Shown: positions 42,858 through 51,822 of the stretch, piece by piece
Numbering within the stretch: position 1 is the first letter of the stretch
Layout: each line of letters begins with the position of its first letter
NCBI RefSeq assembly: GCF_000013645.1
Contig: NC_007952.1
Location: 1,922,001 to 1,986,000 of the forward strand
DNA from: Paraburkholderia xenovorans LB400
GTDB taxonomy: Bacteria > Pseudomonadota > Gammaproteobacteria > Burkholderiales > Burkholderiaceae
Length of the DNA stretch: 64,000 nucleotides
Reading direction: 5' to 3'
Notes under the pieces: generated by a model
The model's database searches: none
The model's input: only the letters and a program-made list of their open reading frames with translations
What the model was told of the DNA's origin: nothing
Program-made: the position numbers and the translations under genes

Positions 42858-43973
42858 ATGAACGCTTCTTCTGAACTGAAACTGTTGTCGCCGGCCAGGG
42901 TGGGACCGTTGTCGCTGGCGCATCGCGTCGTGCTCGCGCCGATGACACGACTGCGCTCGGACGCCGACGACAGCCCCAGCGCGATGATGGTGGAGTATTA
43001 CCGCCAGCGCGCGTCCCAGGGCGGCCTGCTGATTACCGAAAGCGCGCATCCGTCCTACGACAGCCGCGGCTATATCGGCGCGCCGGGCATCTACACGAAC
43101 GCGCATGTCGAAGCATGGCGCAAGATCACCGACGCGGTCCATGCACGCGGCGCGCGCATCTTCATGCAGATCGCCCACGACGGCCGGCAGTCGCACGTCG
43201 ATCTGAGCTGGGGCAATGCACCGGTCGCGCCTTCGGTCGTTCCGTACGAAACAACGGTGTTCACACAAAACGGCTGGGTGCCCAACTCACCGCACCGCGC
43301 GCTCGAACTCGACGAAATCCCGGCACTCATCCGCTCGTTTCGCGACGCGGCGGCACGCGCCAAAGACTCGGGCTTCGATGGCGTCGAACTGCATAACGCC
43401 AACGGTTATCTCGCCGACACCTTCCTTCAGGACGGCACCAACAAGCGTACCGATGCCTACGGCGGCAGTGTCGAGAAACGCGCGCGCTTTTCACTGGAAG
43501 CCGTGGAGGCGTTCGCCTCCGTGTGGGGCGCGGATCGCGTCGGCGTACGGGTTTCGCCGAGCGGCCGTTGGGGCGCCATTTCGGACAACCATCCCGAAGC
43601 GACGTTCGGCTATTTCGCGCAACGTCTGAACGAGTATGGCCTCGCCTATCTGCATGTCATCGAACCGCGCGTGATGGGCACCGAAACGTTGACCGAAGGC
43701 GAAGCGCCGGTGGCTTCCGCATTCCTGCGCAAAGTTTTCACGGGACCGATCATCGCGGCGGGCGGCTTCGATCGCGACGGCGCGGAGCAGATCCTGCAAC
43801 GCGGCGACGCCGATCTGGTGGCGTTCGGCCGCTGGTTCTCGTCAAACCCCGATCTGCCCGAACGTTTCCGGCTCGGCCACGCGCTTGCGCCCTACAACCG
43901 CGAAGCATTCTGGGGCGGCGACGAGCGCGGCTATATCGACTTTCCCTCTCTCCCGGAACACGCCGCCGCATAG
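42858..43973 (+). CDS. old yellow enzyme family alkene reductase
   Basis: A 371-residue FMN-dependent TIM-barrel enzyme that reduces activated C=C bonds (enones, maleimides, nitro compounds) with NADPH. Signatures are VVLAPMTRLRS, QIAHDGRQSH, GVELHNANGYL (substrate-binding His-Asn), RTDAYGGSVEKR and DLVAFGRWFSSNPDLP. The start is ATG 42858 with GAGG upstream. It lies between an SDR and a GST gene, a set that looks like an electrophile or aldehyde stress response. A second, divergent copy lies at 52444. Confidence 0.94.
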   Translation: MNASSELKLLSPARVGPLSLAHRVVLAPMTRLRSDADDSPSAMMVEYYRQRASQGGLLITESAHPSYDSRGYIGAPGIYTNAHVEAWRKITDAVHARGARIFMQIAHDGRQSHVDLSWGNAPVAPSVVPYETTVFTQNGWVPNSPHRALELDEIPALIRSFRDAAARAKDSGFDGVELHNANGYLADTFLQDGTNKRTDAYGGSVEKRARFSLEAVEAFASVWGADRVGVRVSPSGRWGAISDNHPEATFGYFAQRLNEYGLAYLHVIEPRVMGTETLTEGEAPVASAFLRKVFTGPIIAAGGFDRDGAEQILQRGDADLVAFGRWFSSNPDLPERFRLGHALAPYNREAFWGGDERGYIDFPSLPEHAAA

Positions 43974-44009
43974 CGTGCGTTCTTCAGCATCATTCAAAGG
44001 AACATGGAC

Positions 44010-44657
44010 ATGACTACCGAAACATTGAAGCTGTACCACTCCGCTTCGTCGCCGAACTCACGGCGCGTGCGCATCTTTCTGGCTGAAAAGGGCGTTCCGG
44101 TGACGCTCGTCGCAGTCGACCTCGGCAAAGGCGAGCAACACGGCGATACCTATCGCGCGATCAATCCACGGCGCGTCGTGCCGACGCTGGTGCTCGAAGA
44201 CGGCACGTCGATCGGCGAAGTGCCGGCAATCCAGCGCTACGTCGAAGAGACTCATCCCGACGCACCGCTATTCGGCACCACACCGAAAGACAAGGCGCTG
44301 ATCACGATGTGGGAACGGCGCGCGGAACAGGAGGGCTTTGCCTCGGTGATGGAAGCGATCCGCAACATCGCGCCGGGTTTGAAGGGCCGCGCGATTGCCG
44401 GGCCGCACGACTACGAACAGATTCCCGCACTTGCCGAGCGCAGCCGGCAACGCGCCGCCAATTTTCTGGCCGATCTCGACGATCGCCTGAAAGACTCCGC
44501 GTTCGTGGCGGGTGAACGCTATTCGGTCGCCGACATTACCGCTCTGGTCACGATCGATTTCGCCGCGAAAGCAATCGACCTGCAAGTGCCGGCCGATCTG
44601 GAATCGCTCAAGCGCTGGTACGACACGGTATCGTCGCGGCCGAGTGCGGCGGCCTGA
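44010..44657 (+). CDS. glutathione S-transferase family protein
   Basis: A 215-residue GST. The thioredoxin-fold domain opens MTTETLKLYHSASSPNSRRV (catalytic Ser/Asn loop) and has the cis-Pro region RVVPTLVLEDG and IGEVPAIQRYVE. The helical domain shows FVAGERYSVADITALV, the N-capping box. ATG 44010 was chosen over ATG 44004, which would leave only two bases after AAAGGA. Conjugation of glutathione to electrophiles is the expected activity and fits the adjacent alkene reductase. Confidence 0.9.
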   Translation: MTTETLKLYHSASSPNSRRVRIFLAEKGVPVTLVAVDLGKGEQHGDTYRAINPRRVVPTLVLEDGTSIGEVPAIQRYVEETHPDAPLFGTTPKDKALITMWERRAEQEGFASVMEAIRNIAPGLKGRAIAGPHDYEQIPALAERSRQRAANFLADLDDRLKDSAFVAGERYSVADITALVTIDFAAKAIDLQVPADLESLKRWYDTVSSRPSAAA

Positions 44658-44706
44658 TTCGCAGCGGCATGTGAAGTGCATTGCAACAGCGGCCCGCACC
44701 GCTGCA

Positions 44707-44937
44707 TCACGATGCGGGCTGCTGCGCTGCCGGGTATCGCTCCTGCCGCGCCTGCTGTTTCAGCTGGAACCTGTCTTGATGGCGGACGGTCGGACGCAAC
44801 CGGGTTTGCGTCTCTTTCATCGCGACTGTCTTGCCCGCAACCAGTCCGTCACCGTATGCGAGCGTCAGCGGAATGGTCCACTGCGTGTCCGGATACCAGT
44901 TCTGGTTCGGAAACGGCGACTGTTTCAGCTTGGCCAC
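44707..44937 (-). pseudogene. C-terminal gene fragment, family not recognised
   Basis: The frame reads TVAKLKQSPFPNQNWYPDTQ, then WTIPLTLAYGDGLVAGKTVA, and ends PAAQQPAS. It has protein-like composition and coding codon use. It has no ATG or ribosome site, only a GTG, and is open upstream almost to the end of the aldo/keto reductase gene. It looks like the 3' end of a longer gene whose front has been lost. No function can be offered. Confidence 0.4.
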
Positions 44938-44976
44938 GGTCCGACTGGTCGTCAGATCGCATTGTGTCGAGCGAAA

Positions 44977-45972
44977 TCAGGCACGCCCGTTCACCGCCTC
45001 GGCGATCCGTGCGCACATCGCCTTGTCGGGTAATGGGCCGGAGCCGGCCCGGACATTGTCCGCCATGTACTGCGGGCGCCCCGTGCCGGGAATCACCACT
45101 GTCACGGCTGGCTGCGCGAGCACGAACTTCAGAAGAACCTGCGCCCAACTCGCGCAGCCGATTTCCGCCGCCCACCCAGGCAGCGGCGTTTTACCGACGC
45201 GCGCAAGCAGCCCGCCGCCGCCGAAGGGCTGATTGATCACGACGCCAATACCCAATTGCGCCGCGAGCGGCAGGATGCGCGCTTCGGCCGCGCGGTCGTC
45301 CGCTGCGTAATTGATCTGCACGAAGTCGGGCTTGTCGCTGCGCATAACGGCCGCGACTTCGTCGAATGCGCTCGACGTGTAGTGCGTAATGCCGATATAG
45401 CGGATCCGCCCGCGCGCTTTCCAGTCGCGCAGCGTGGCGAGTTGCGTGCGCCAGTCGAGCAGGTTATGCACCTGCATCAGGTCGATGCGCGGTTGCTGAA
45501 AGCGGCGCAGCGACTCTTCCATCTGCGCGATGCCCGCCTCGCGTCCTTCGGTCCAGACTTTGGTGGCGACGAAGGCTTTCCCGTGCGCGCCGAGTTGCGT
45601 GAGCAACGCACCGGCCACCGCTTCCGACGAACCGTACATCGGCGACGAATCGATAACCGAACCGCCGGCTTCGAACAGGATGCGCAGAACTTCGGCGAGT
45701 TGCGCGCGAGCGGCGGGATCGTCGCCGACATCGAAAGTGCGCCACGTGCCGCAGCCGACCACGGGCAGCCGCTCGCCCGTAGCGGGAATCACGCGTTGCG
45801 CCATGCGCGGCAGCGGCGTGGTGGACTCGGTTCGTGACGGACCCGGCGTTTGAGACGATGCCAGCCGGGGAAAAGCGAGCGCGGCCGACAGACCGATGGC
45901 GCTACCGCCCGTTGTGCGCAGAAAACGGCGTCTGCCGGAAAGCTTTGCGGCGTTTTGCGACGAAAGTGCCAT
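44977..45972 (-). CDS. Tat-exported aldo/keto reductase
   Basis: A 331-residue protein with a twin-arginine signal (SGRRRFLRTTGGSAIGLS). An aldo/keto reductase barrel follows. The Asp/Tyr catalytic pair lies in VIDSSPMYGSSE, Lys in VATKVWTEG and His in MQVHNLLDW. The C-terminal nucleotide region includes VTVVIPGTGRPQYM. Export of an NADPH-type reductase is unusual but recurs in this family in proteobacteria. ATG 45972 was chosen; ATG 45984 is four codons earlier. Confidence 0.9.
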   Translation of the reverse strand: MALSSQNAAKLSGRRRFLRTTGGSAIGLSAALAFPRLASSQTPGPSRTESTTPLPRMAQRVIPATGERLPVVGCGTWRTFDVGDDPAARAQLAEVLRILFEAGGSVIDSSPMYGSSEAVAGALLTQLGAHGKAFVATKVWTEGREAGIAQMEESLRRFQQPRIDLMQVHNLLDWRTQLATLRDWKARGRIRYIGITHYTSSAFDEVAAVMRSDKPDFVQINYAADDRAAEARILPLAAQLGIGVVINQPFGGGGLLARVGKTPLPGWAAEIGCASWAQVLLKFVLAQPAVTVVIPGTGRPQYMADNVRAGSGPLPDKAMCARIAEAVNGRA

Positions 45973-46004
45973 GACGTACCCCATTTCGTGCGCACTGGAT
46001 CGCA

Positions 46005-46619
46005 CTAGATCAATCCGCGAGATTGCAATTCGTGCGACAAAGCGTCGACACTGACAAACCTGTGCGCTTGCAGCCCTGCATCGATCGCACCGCTCACATT
46101 GGCGGCCGTGTCGTCGACGAAAAGCGTTTCGGCCGCAGGCACGCCGAGTTGTTCCAGGCAACGCAGATAAGTCTGCGCCGCGGGCTTCGCGGCCCCGTAC
46201 GATGCCGATGAATAGACATGCGAGCCGAACAGCCGCGCGACAGACGGATTCAGATAACCGATGTGATCGGTAAACAACCGGCAATTGTTCGTCAGCACCG
46301 CAATACGGTGGGACTTGGCGACTCTCGCGGCAAGCGCGAGCGCTTCCCCGTTCGGCGTAATCGACGCGTGGCGGGCAGCCAGCCAGTCGTCGCGGCTGAT
46401 CGGCGCGTTCAGCAGAATGGCCAACTCATGCAGATATTCGTCGTCGCCGATCTCCCCGGCGTCCGCGCGTGCTTCGAGACCCGATCCCCAGATCGCGTGA
46501 CGCACGGCTTCCGGCGCGCAACCCGTGAGCGCGGCCAGACGCTCGGTCCGCATGGCGCGGTCGTAGTGGGACAGAACACCTTCCATGTCGAACAGAACCA
46601 GCGTGATGGATGCAGTCAT
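46005..46619 (-). CDS. HAD-superfamily hydrolase, subfamily IA
   Basis: A 204-residue hydrolase. Motif I is VLFDMEGVLSHYD, with Glu where DxD phosphatases have the second Asp. Motif II is IAVLTNNCR, the Lys is in GAAKPAAQTYL and motif IV is LFVDDTAANVSGA. The helical cap lies between residues ~20 and 80. The D-to-E change could alter the acid/base step or shift activity. Start ATG 46619 lies after GCGAGGT. Substrate is unknown. It stops 32 bases before the aldo/keto reductase start and may share a transcript. Confidence 0.9.
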   Translation of the reverse strand: MTASITLVLFDMEGVLSHYDRAMRTERLAALTGCAPEAVRHAIWGSGLEARADAGEIGDDEYLHELAILLNAPISRDDWLAARHASITPNGEALALAARVAKSHRIAVLTNNCRLFTDHIGYLNPSVARLFGSHVYSSASYGAAKPAAQTYLRCLEQLGVPAAETLFVDDTAANVSGAIDAGLQAHRFVSVDALSHELQSRGLI

Positions 46620-46845
46620 GCTGTCGACCTCGCGTGAGGAGCCCTCAGGAATGGAGAAAACCGCATGGCAGGATGACGCCGAACGGCCGCCTCTTTCTAT
46701 TGTGCCTCGACAAAACCGCGCTTGCCTGCAACGGGCCGCGACTGCTACATGCCGATCAAAAAACTTTCCCGCCAAAGGAATAAAGCCGCAACGCCACGCG
46801 TTCAATAGGCGCAGTGACCATCGTGCATGACAGAGAGGTGCGGCC

Positions 46846-47239
46846 ATGAAATCTGTGCTTAAGGCATTGGGCGCCGTCGCCGCGTCACCCACCGACCTCA
46901 ACCTGAAAAATGCGTGGGGCGTTGCGTTCAATCCGAAAGGCTTCGTCTGCGTGGCGGACAACGCCACTTCGCCTGCGTCGCTCTACGACGGCAACGGCAC
47001 ACTATAGTCGCTAGTGGTCAGCATTCCGAATGGAACCATTGGTCCCGCGAATCCGACCGGTATCGTGTTCAACGGCACGACGGACTTTGCCTGACGGCAC
47101 GCCGTTCGTCCAGCACGGTTTGTGGGGCATCGCGTTCGGCAACGGGCTCAGCAATCTGCCGGCCAACACGCTGTTTTTCGCCGCCGGGCCAAATGACGAA
47201 GCGGATGGAATCTATGGACGCATCGACGTGAAAATGTGA
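46846..47239 (+). pseudogene. TIGR03118-type beta-propeller gene with internal deletion and stops
   Basis: The N-terminal part reads NLKNAWGVAFNPKGFVCVAD and then SLYDGNGTL, a TAG, SLVVSIPNGTIGPANPTG and IVFNGTTDFA with another stop. In a different frame the DNA then jumps to GTPFVQHGLWGIAFGNGLSN and ends GIYGRIDVKM. These are the start and the very end of the family, whose members are normally about 350-400 residues. The middle is missing. The gene cannot make a working protein. Confidence 0.78.
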
Positions 47240-47284
47240 CGGGCGGCGCAATGGTTCGCCGCGCCGCTTGCGTGACGCGCGCGG

Positions 47285-48259
47285 CTAGCTCTTCACGCCG
47301 CGCAGCGCATACGCGGACAGCGTGGCGAGCCGCTCCGCGCTCAGCATTCTCGCGATCCGCTTCACCGCGTGCCGCACGCGGCCACGCAGATGCGCCGTGC
47401 GCATGTGGCGCCAGAAACGGTCCGGCGCGAAATCGTCGAAACGCGCTTCTTTTTCGAGCAACGCCTTGCCGCCCGGCAAATGGACGAACGAACAGCAGCG
47501 AAACCACCGCAGGTCGCGATAGTTGTTGCCGGGCCAATGCCGGCCTATGGCCTGATATGCGCCGACTTCGATCAGCACCTGCCCTTCGTCGCTGAGTGCA
47601 TTGAGCGCGGCCGAAATGAACGCTTCGTCGCCGTGATGCCTCAGACGCGCGCTTTCGCTGAGATAGCGTGCATAACTGGCCCGCGCGCGCGGCACGAGCC
47701 GTCGCAACGAAGCGGGCGTCGCAAGCAGAAACTCGCCGCCATACCAGCGAGGATTCCTGAGCCGCCGGTCCGCGACGATTTCCAGATCCGCGACCACGTG
47801 TTCGCTGCCGTATGCCGGAAAGACCTGATCCGAAATATCGAATACGCCGAGACCCGCTTGCGCGCATCGCTCGATCAGGTCCTGGTCGAGCGGGAGCAGC
47901 GCCACTACGTCGGCGTCGAGCAACAGCATCATCGTGTCGGCCGGCAACGTCTCCGCCATCTGGTCCATCAGGTCGAGCTTGAAATGCGCGGCGTAGAACG
48001 GCGTGTTCTTCGGCAGTTCGATCGTCGCGGCGAGTGTCGTCACTGCCGGCCGGTTTGCTGTCGGCATGCTTTCAAGCCGACGCGCGACGAGGGCCGGTGC
48101 GTTCGTCACGATGGTCAATGTCGGCATGCCCACGCGCCGCAAGCTGTTATTCAGGCAGACCGCCTGGCTCACGTACGAGAGCGGATCGCGATTCGTCGAG
48201 TTGGGGCCCGGCTTCGCGTCGACATCCACATAAACAAGAGTGCAAGGAAAAAGATTCAC
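47285..48259 (-). CDS. putative glycosyltransferase (nucleotide-sugar transferase fold)
   Basis: A 324-residue protein opening VNLFPCTLVYVDVDAKPG. The motif MMLLLDADVVALLPLD contains the DxD metal/nucleotide-sugar signature, and CLNNSLRRVGMPTLTIVTN before it fits a GT-A Rossmann half. HHGDEAFISAALN could be the acceptor side. A basic C-terminus (RGRVRHAVKRIARM) may attach to membrane. GTG 48259 follows AGGAG and was chosen; GTG 48274 is an alternative. No other polysaccharide genes are adjacent, so the product is unknown. Confidence 0.65.
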   Translation of the reverse strand: MNLFPCTLVYVDVDAKPGPNSTNRDPLSYVSQAVCLNNSLRRVGMPTLTIVTNAPALVARRLESMPTANRPAVTTLAATIELPKNTPFYAAHFKLDLMDQMAETLPADTMMLLLDADVVALLPLDQDLIERCAQAGLGVFDISDQVFPAYGSEHVVADLEIVADRRLRNPRWYGGEFLLATPASLRRLVPRARASYARYLSESARLRHHGDEAFISAALNALSDEGQVLIEVGAYQAIGRHWPGNNYRDLRWFRCCSFVHLPGGKALLEKEARFDDFAPDRFWRHMRTAHLRGRVRHAVKRIARMLSAERLATLSAYALRGVKS

Positions 48260-48810
48260 ATCGCTCCTCTCCACGCGTGCGCGACAGATCGCCTTTCAGC
48301 ATGCTGTCGTTACTATCGGAGGTTGATCCACATGTTCCAGGCGGGGGCAAAGAAGCCCCCGCAAGGTGCGCGGCATGGGAAACCGCAGTTCGTGCCATCA
48401 CGGCGTCACATTCGAACCGGGGTACGCTGATCTGCGGCGATGGAGTCGGATGAACCGGGGCGCAGGTATCACGTTTGGTCTATCGTTTCACGTCCTTGCA
48501 TTGCCTTTCCGCCAAAACGCAGAGAGACGCGACGCGGATCGCGTCGAACTTCAGGCGGCTCATCGGCTTCGCGCAATAATTGCGGATGCTTTATTGAGCG
48601 CTTGTGAATAACTTACTTGTTAGCGATTCCGTTATGCCTTCCGATCACGCGAGCGCCTGATTTGCCGGCGATATAAATGAGGATGTCGATGGTTCGCGAG
48701 GCAATTCTCGTCCGGACAACTCGCGGGCCGGCACACGCGGTCGACGACGAGTGTCGAAGTTCGACGCGCACCTGAGCGACGGCCGCAAAGCAGCCGCAGT
48801 CGAATTGGCG
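48260..48810. other. intergenic region with a GC-rich hairpin
   Basis: A 551-base stretch without a credible gene. GCGGGGGC (48341-48348) pairs with GCCCCCGC (48355-48362) across a six-base loop, about 80 bases upstream of the minus-strand glycosyltransferase start. No T-run follows, so it is not a classical terminator. It may be part of a leader. Confidence 0.45.
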
Positions 48811-49968
48811 CTACTGCTGCCGCAGCGGCCGGAAAAACTGGCGAATGTCGGCGGCGAGCAGATCGGGTTTTTCCATCGCCGCGAAATGTCCGCCGCCCGG
48901 CATGTCGGTCCATTGCAGAACATTGAAAGTTCTTTCGAGCCAACTGCGCGGCGGATGATTGATCTCCTTCGGAAAGTGCGCAAAGCCAACGGGCGGCAGA
49001 ACGCGTTGGCCGTCCGCGAAACGCATGGGCTGCAGGCGGTTTTCCCAGTACATCTGGATTGCCGGTCCGATGCACTGGGTGTGCCAGTAGAGCGAAATGT
49101 TGGTGAGCAGGTCGTCTTTCGAAAACACACGCTCGACGTCGCCCTCGCAATCGCTCCATGCGCGAAACTTCTCGCCGATCCATGCCGCCAGTCCCACCGG
49201 CGAATCGTTGAGCGAAGCCGCGAGCGTCAGCGGTTTGGTGGCATGCATATGCGCATAGCCGCCTTCGAGCGCGGCCCATTCGTTTTTTTCGCGCAGGAAT
49301 TTTTCCTCTGCGGGCGTGAGCGGTTTCTGCGCCGCGCCGATGGCAGGCTCATACGAACTCGGCAGGAAGTTGAGATGAATGCCGCCCACCGCTTGCGGAT
49401 GCCGTGCCGCGAGCGCGATCGACACCCCCGCGCCGAGATCGCCGCCTTGAGCGCCGAAGCGCTCGTAACCGAGGCCGCGCATCAGCGGCGCCCACAGGTC
49501 CGCCACCTGAAACGCGGACATGCCGGCTTGCGCGGGCGCCTGCGAAAACGTGAAGCCGGGCAGCGAAGGCACGACGACATGGAAGGCATCGGCGGAATCG
49601 CCACCGAAGGCGGCCGGGTCGCACAATCGGTCGAGCAACGCGTGGAACTCGAAAAACGATCCGGGCCAGCCATGCGTGATCACCAGCGGATAGGGCGCCG
49701 GACCCACGCCGCGCCGATGGACGAAATGCACGCGCTGCCCCTCGACATCGGCGAGAAATTGCGGCTGCCGGTTCAGGCCGCGCTCGGCCGCGCGCCAGTC
49801 GAAATGCCCGGCCCAATACGCGGTCAGTTCACGCAGCCACGCGGCATCGACGCCCTGCTGCCAGACTGGCGACGGCGTCGCCGGCGCCCAGCGGGTCGCG
49901 CGAATACGCTGGCGAAGATCGTCGATGTCATGATCGGCGATTGCAATCTGGAACGGTTCTATCTGCAT
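48811..49968 (-). CDS. epoxide hydrolase family alpha/beta hydrolase
   Basis: A 385-residue microsomal/juvenile-hormone-type epoxide hydrolase. The N-terminal lid (FQIAIADHDIDDLRQRIRAT, then WQQGVDAAWLRELTAYW) is typical. The oxyanion motif is THGWPGSFFEF, the nucleophile Asp lies in QGGDLGAGVS and the base His in GGGHFAAMEKP. It should open epoxides to diols through an alkyl-enzyme intermediate. It stands alone, in keeping with a detoxification or catabolic role. Confidence 0.92.
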   Translation of the reverse strand: MQIEPFQIAIADHDIDDLRQRIRATRWAPATPSPVWQQGVDAAWLRELTAYWAGHFDWRAAERGLNRQPQFLADVEGQRVHFVHRRGVGPAPYPLVITHGWPGSFFEFHALLDRLCDPAAFGGDSADAFHVVVPSLPGFTFSQAPAQAGMSAFQVADLWAPLMRGLGYERFGAQGGDLGAGVSIALAARHPQAVGGIHLNFLPSSYEPAIGAAQKPLTPAEEKFLREKNEWAALEGGYAHMHATKPLTLAASLNDSPVGLAAWIGEKFRAWSDCEGDVERVFSKDDLLTNISLYWHTQCIGPAIQMYWENRLQPMRFADGQRVLPPVGFAHFPKEINHPPRSWLERTFNVLQWTDMPGGGHFAAMEKPDLLAADIRQFFRPLRQQ

Positions 49969-50055
49969 GGCGACTCGTCCGGCGTAACGGATGGTTGACG
50001 GGCGTGCCCTCGCTCGGCAGCGACGTCAGCGCGTCGTTCAGTGAGGCCGCTGAAT

Positions 50056-50104
50056 CGGGCCATTGACTCGGGCCATTGAATGAAACGCCAGACCGGGCCA
50101 TTGA
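50056..50104. repeat. three copies of an 11-bp direct repeat
   Basis: CGGGCCATTGA occurs at 50056-50066, 50069-50079 and 50094-50104. The copies are unevenly spaced and lie upstream of the LrgA-like remnant. They could be binding sites or slippage products. Confidence 0.75.
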
Positions 50105-50178
50105 GTCAGCGAGCAGGCACAGAGCAAATTGCATGGTACACAATGGCGCATTTTCTGTTTTGCCTCCTGGAGACTGCC

Positions 50179-50397
50179 ATGTCTGGAGCGCTCGCTGCCC
50201 TGCTCACCTTTCAATGCCTCGGCGAAGGTGTTTCGTACGTGTTCCACATACCGGTGCCAGCCCCCGCGATCGGCATGCTGCTGCTATCCGGCTTTGTCAT
50301 GCTGCGTCCGCAGACCGCGGTACGCGATCCACTTCGAAGGTACGCGGTTCGCTTTTGGCCCGGTCCCGCGACGGTGGCGCTCGCGCCGCCGCTTTAG
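50179..50397 (+). pseudogene. LrgA/CidA-like gene fused to an LrgB-like fragment
   Basis: From ATG 50179 the product reads TFQCLGEGVSYVFHIPVPAP, then AIGMLLLSGFVMLRP, the first half of an LrgA/CidA holin-like protein. After about 55 residues it changes to RFWPGPATVALAPPL-stop. This matches the 'LLGPATVALA.PLY' motif inside LrgB, normally encoded next. An internal deletion has apparently joined the two genes in frame before a stop. It is too short to form either membrane protein. Confidence 0.7.
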
Positions 50398-50528
50398 CGG
50401 CAGGCTGGATAATGACGCTTCCCCCTGCTGATCGAACGGAGTTTGCTGCGATGTCTGCCTACGAATCCAAAGTGCGGCGGGAGGTGGCCGCGGTGCGGCT
50501 CGGTGCTTCGCCGCACCGCGATTGCCGA

Positions 50529-50555
50529 AAGACGGAAGACGGAAGACGGAAGACG
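50529..50555. repeat. 7-bp tandem repeat
   Basis: AAGACGG is repeated three times (50529-50549) and followed by a partial unit. It lies in the noncoding stretch between the LrgA/LrgB-like remnant and the DMT transporter. Confidence 0.85.
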
Positions 50556-50651
50556 ACGGATCTTGCCGGCGCGCACGATCTCCGCGCGCACCCGCGCACG
50601 CGTTTTCCGGACCGCCGCTTGCCGAACGTTCGCCGGAACAGCGAGCCGCCG

Positions 50652-51551
50652 CTACACGAGCGGCCCCTCCTGCTGCTTCCCGCGCATCGCAACGGCAATC
50701 GAACTGCCGACAATCAACGCAATGCCGAGCAGCGCCATGCCGCCGATCGTCTCGCCCCACACCACATAGCCGAACAGTGCCGCCCACACGATGCTCGTGT
50801 AGTTGTAAGGCGCCAGCGCGCCGGCATCGGCCTGGCGGAACGCCATAGTCATCAGCAATTGGCCGGCCGTGCCGAAGCCGCCCAGCAGCGCCATCACCGC
50901 CAGCGCCTGCAGCGAAGGCGTGCGCCACGCGAAGCACAGCGAAGCCCCGGTTACGATCGTGCCGACCGCCGTGAAATAGAGCACGGTGGTGCGCGAATCG
51001 TCGGTCGCGCGAATGCGCTTGATCTGAATGATCGATAGCGCGCCGAAAAAGGCGCTCGCGATCAGCAGCACCGGACCGAGCCAGTTCGAATGCGAGCCGT
51101 CCGGGCGCACCACGAGCAGTACGCCGGCAAAACCGGCCGCTGCGGCGAGCGCATCGCGCAGCTTGAGGGTCTCCTTCAGCAACAGCGGCGCGAGAACGAT
51201 CACCAGCAACGTTTCCGAGTACACGATCGCCACCGCCTCGCCAAGCGGCATGTAGGGCAACCCGGCGAAGAACAGGCCCGAGGCGCCGAGCAGCGTCAGC
51301 GCGCGAAGGGTCTGGCCGCGCACGTCCATGTGCCTGATCCGCTCGACGATCGGCTTGCCGTGCAGGCACATCGCCACGGCCGGCACCAGGCCGAACAGCA
51401 TGCGAAAGAATGTCACTTCGTTGGCCGGATACGCGAGCGCCACGGATTTGGCGAGCGCATCGACCAGCGCGAAACAGAACATCGACACGAGGATCAGCGC
51501 GACGCTGCGCATTGGCACGGCGGTGGTGCGGACAGCGGTGATGGGCGGCAT
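50652..51551 (-). CDS. EamA/DMT-family transporter
   Basis: A 299-residue membrane protein with about ten helices in two EamA repeats. The first repeat includes LILVSMFCFALVDALAKSVA and FFRMLFGLVPAVAM; the second PVLLIASAFFGALSIIQIKR and ending LGIALIVGSSIAVAMRG. The motif GLPYMPLGEAVAIVYSETLL is typical of the fourth helix. Drug/metabolite exporters of this kind have varied substrates. AGGAAAC lies before ATG 51551; 69 open codons upstream are not used. Confidence 0.9.
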   Translation of the reverse strand: MPPITAVRTTAVPMRSVALILVSMFCFALVDALAKSVALAYPANEVTFFRMLFGLVPAVAMCLHGKPIVERIRHMDVRGQTLRALTLLGASGLFFAGLPYMPLGEAVAIVYSETLLVIVLAPLLLKETLKLRDALAAAAGFAGVLLVVRPDGSHSNWLGPVLLIASAFFGALSIIQIKRIRATDDSRTTVLYFTAVGTIVTGASLCFAWRTPSLQALAVMALLGGFGTAGQLLMTMAFRQADAGALAPYNYTSIVWAALFGYVVWGETIGGMALLGIALIVGSSIAVAMRGKQQEGPLV

Positions 51552-51822
51552 GAAGTTTCCTGGGAAGCGCGCAACGACACATCGCTGCTTTGGCGTGCCG
51601 GCTGCGCGGCCCGCTTCGATGGAAAGCGAATTATGCCTGCGGGCGCGGAAAGGATCGACGGTTGACGACTTCCCGGCGCCGGTCCTATCGGGAATTGATG
51701 ACGATGACGAACGTCCGCTGACGCGGTTGCACCAGGCTGGAGCACTGTATAAAAACACAGTATAATGACCTGCCCGAACCGCCCTTCTGCTTACTGGGCG
51801 GCTACCAGCCTATGCCGGAAAC

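Noticed and set aside
48341..48362. Rho-independent terminator
   Set aside because: The hairpin is strong but no T-run exists on either strand, and no gene ends nearby.
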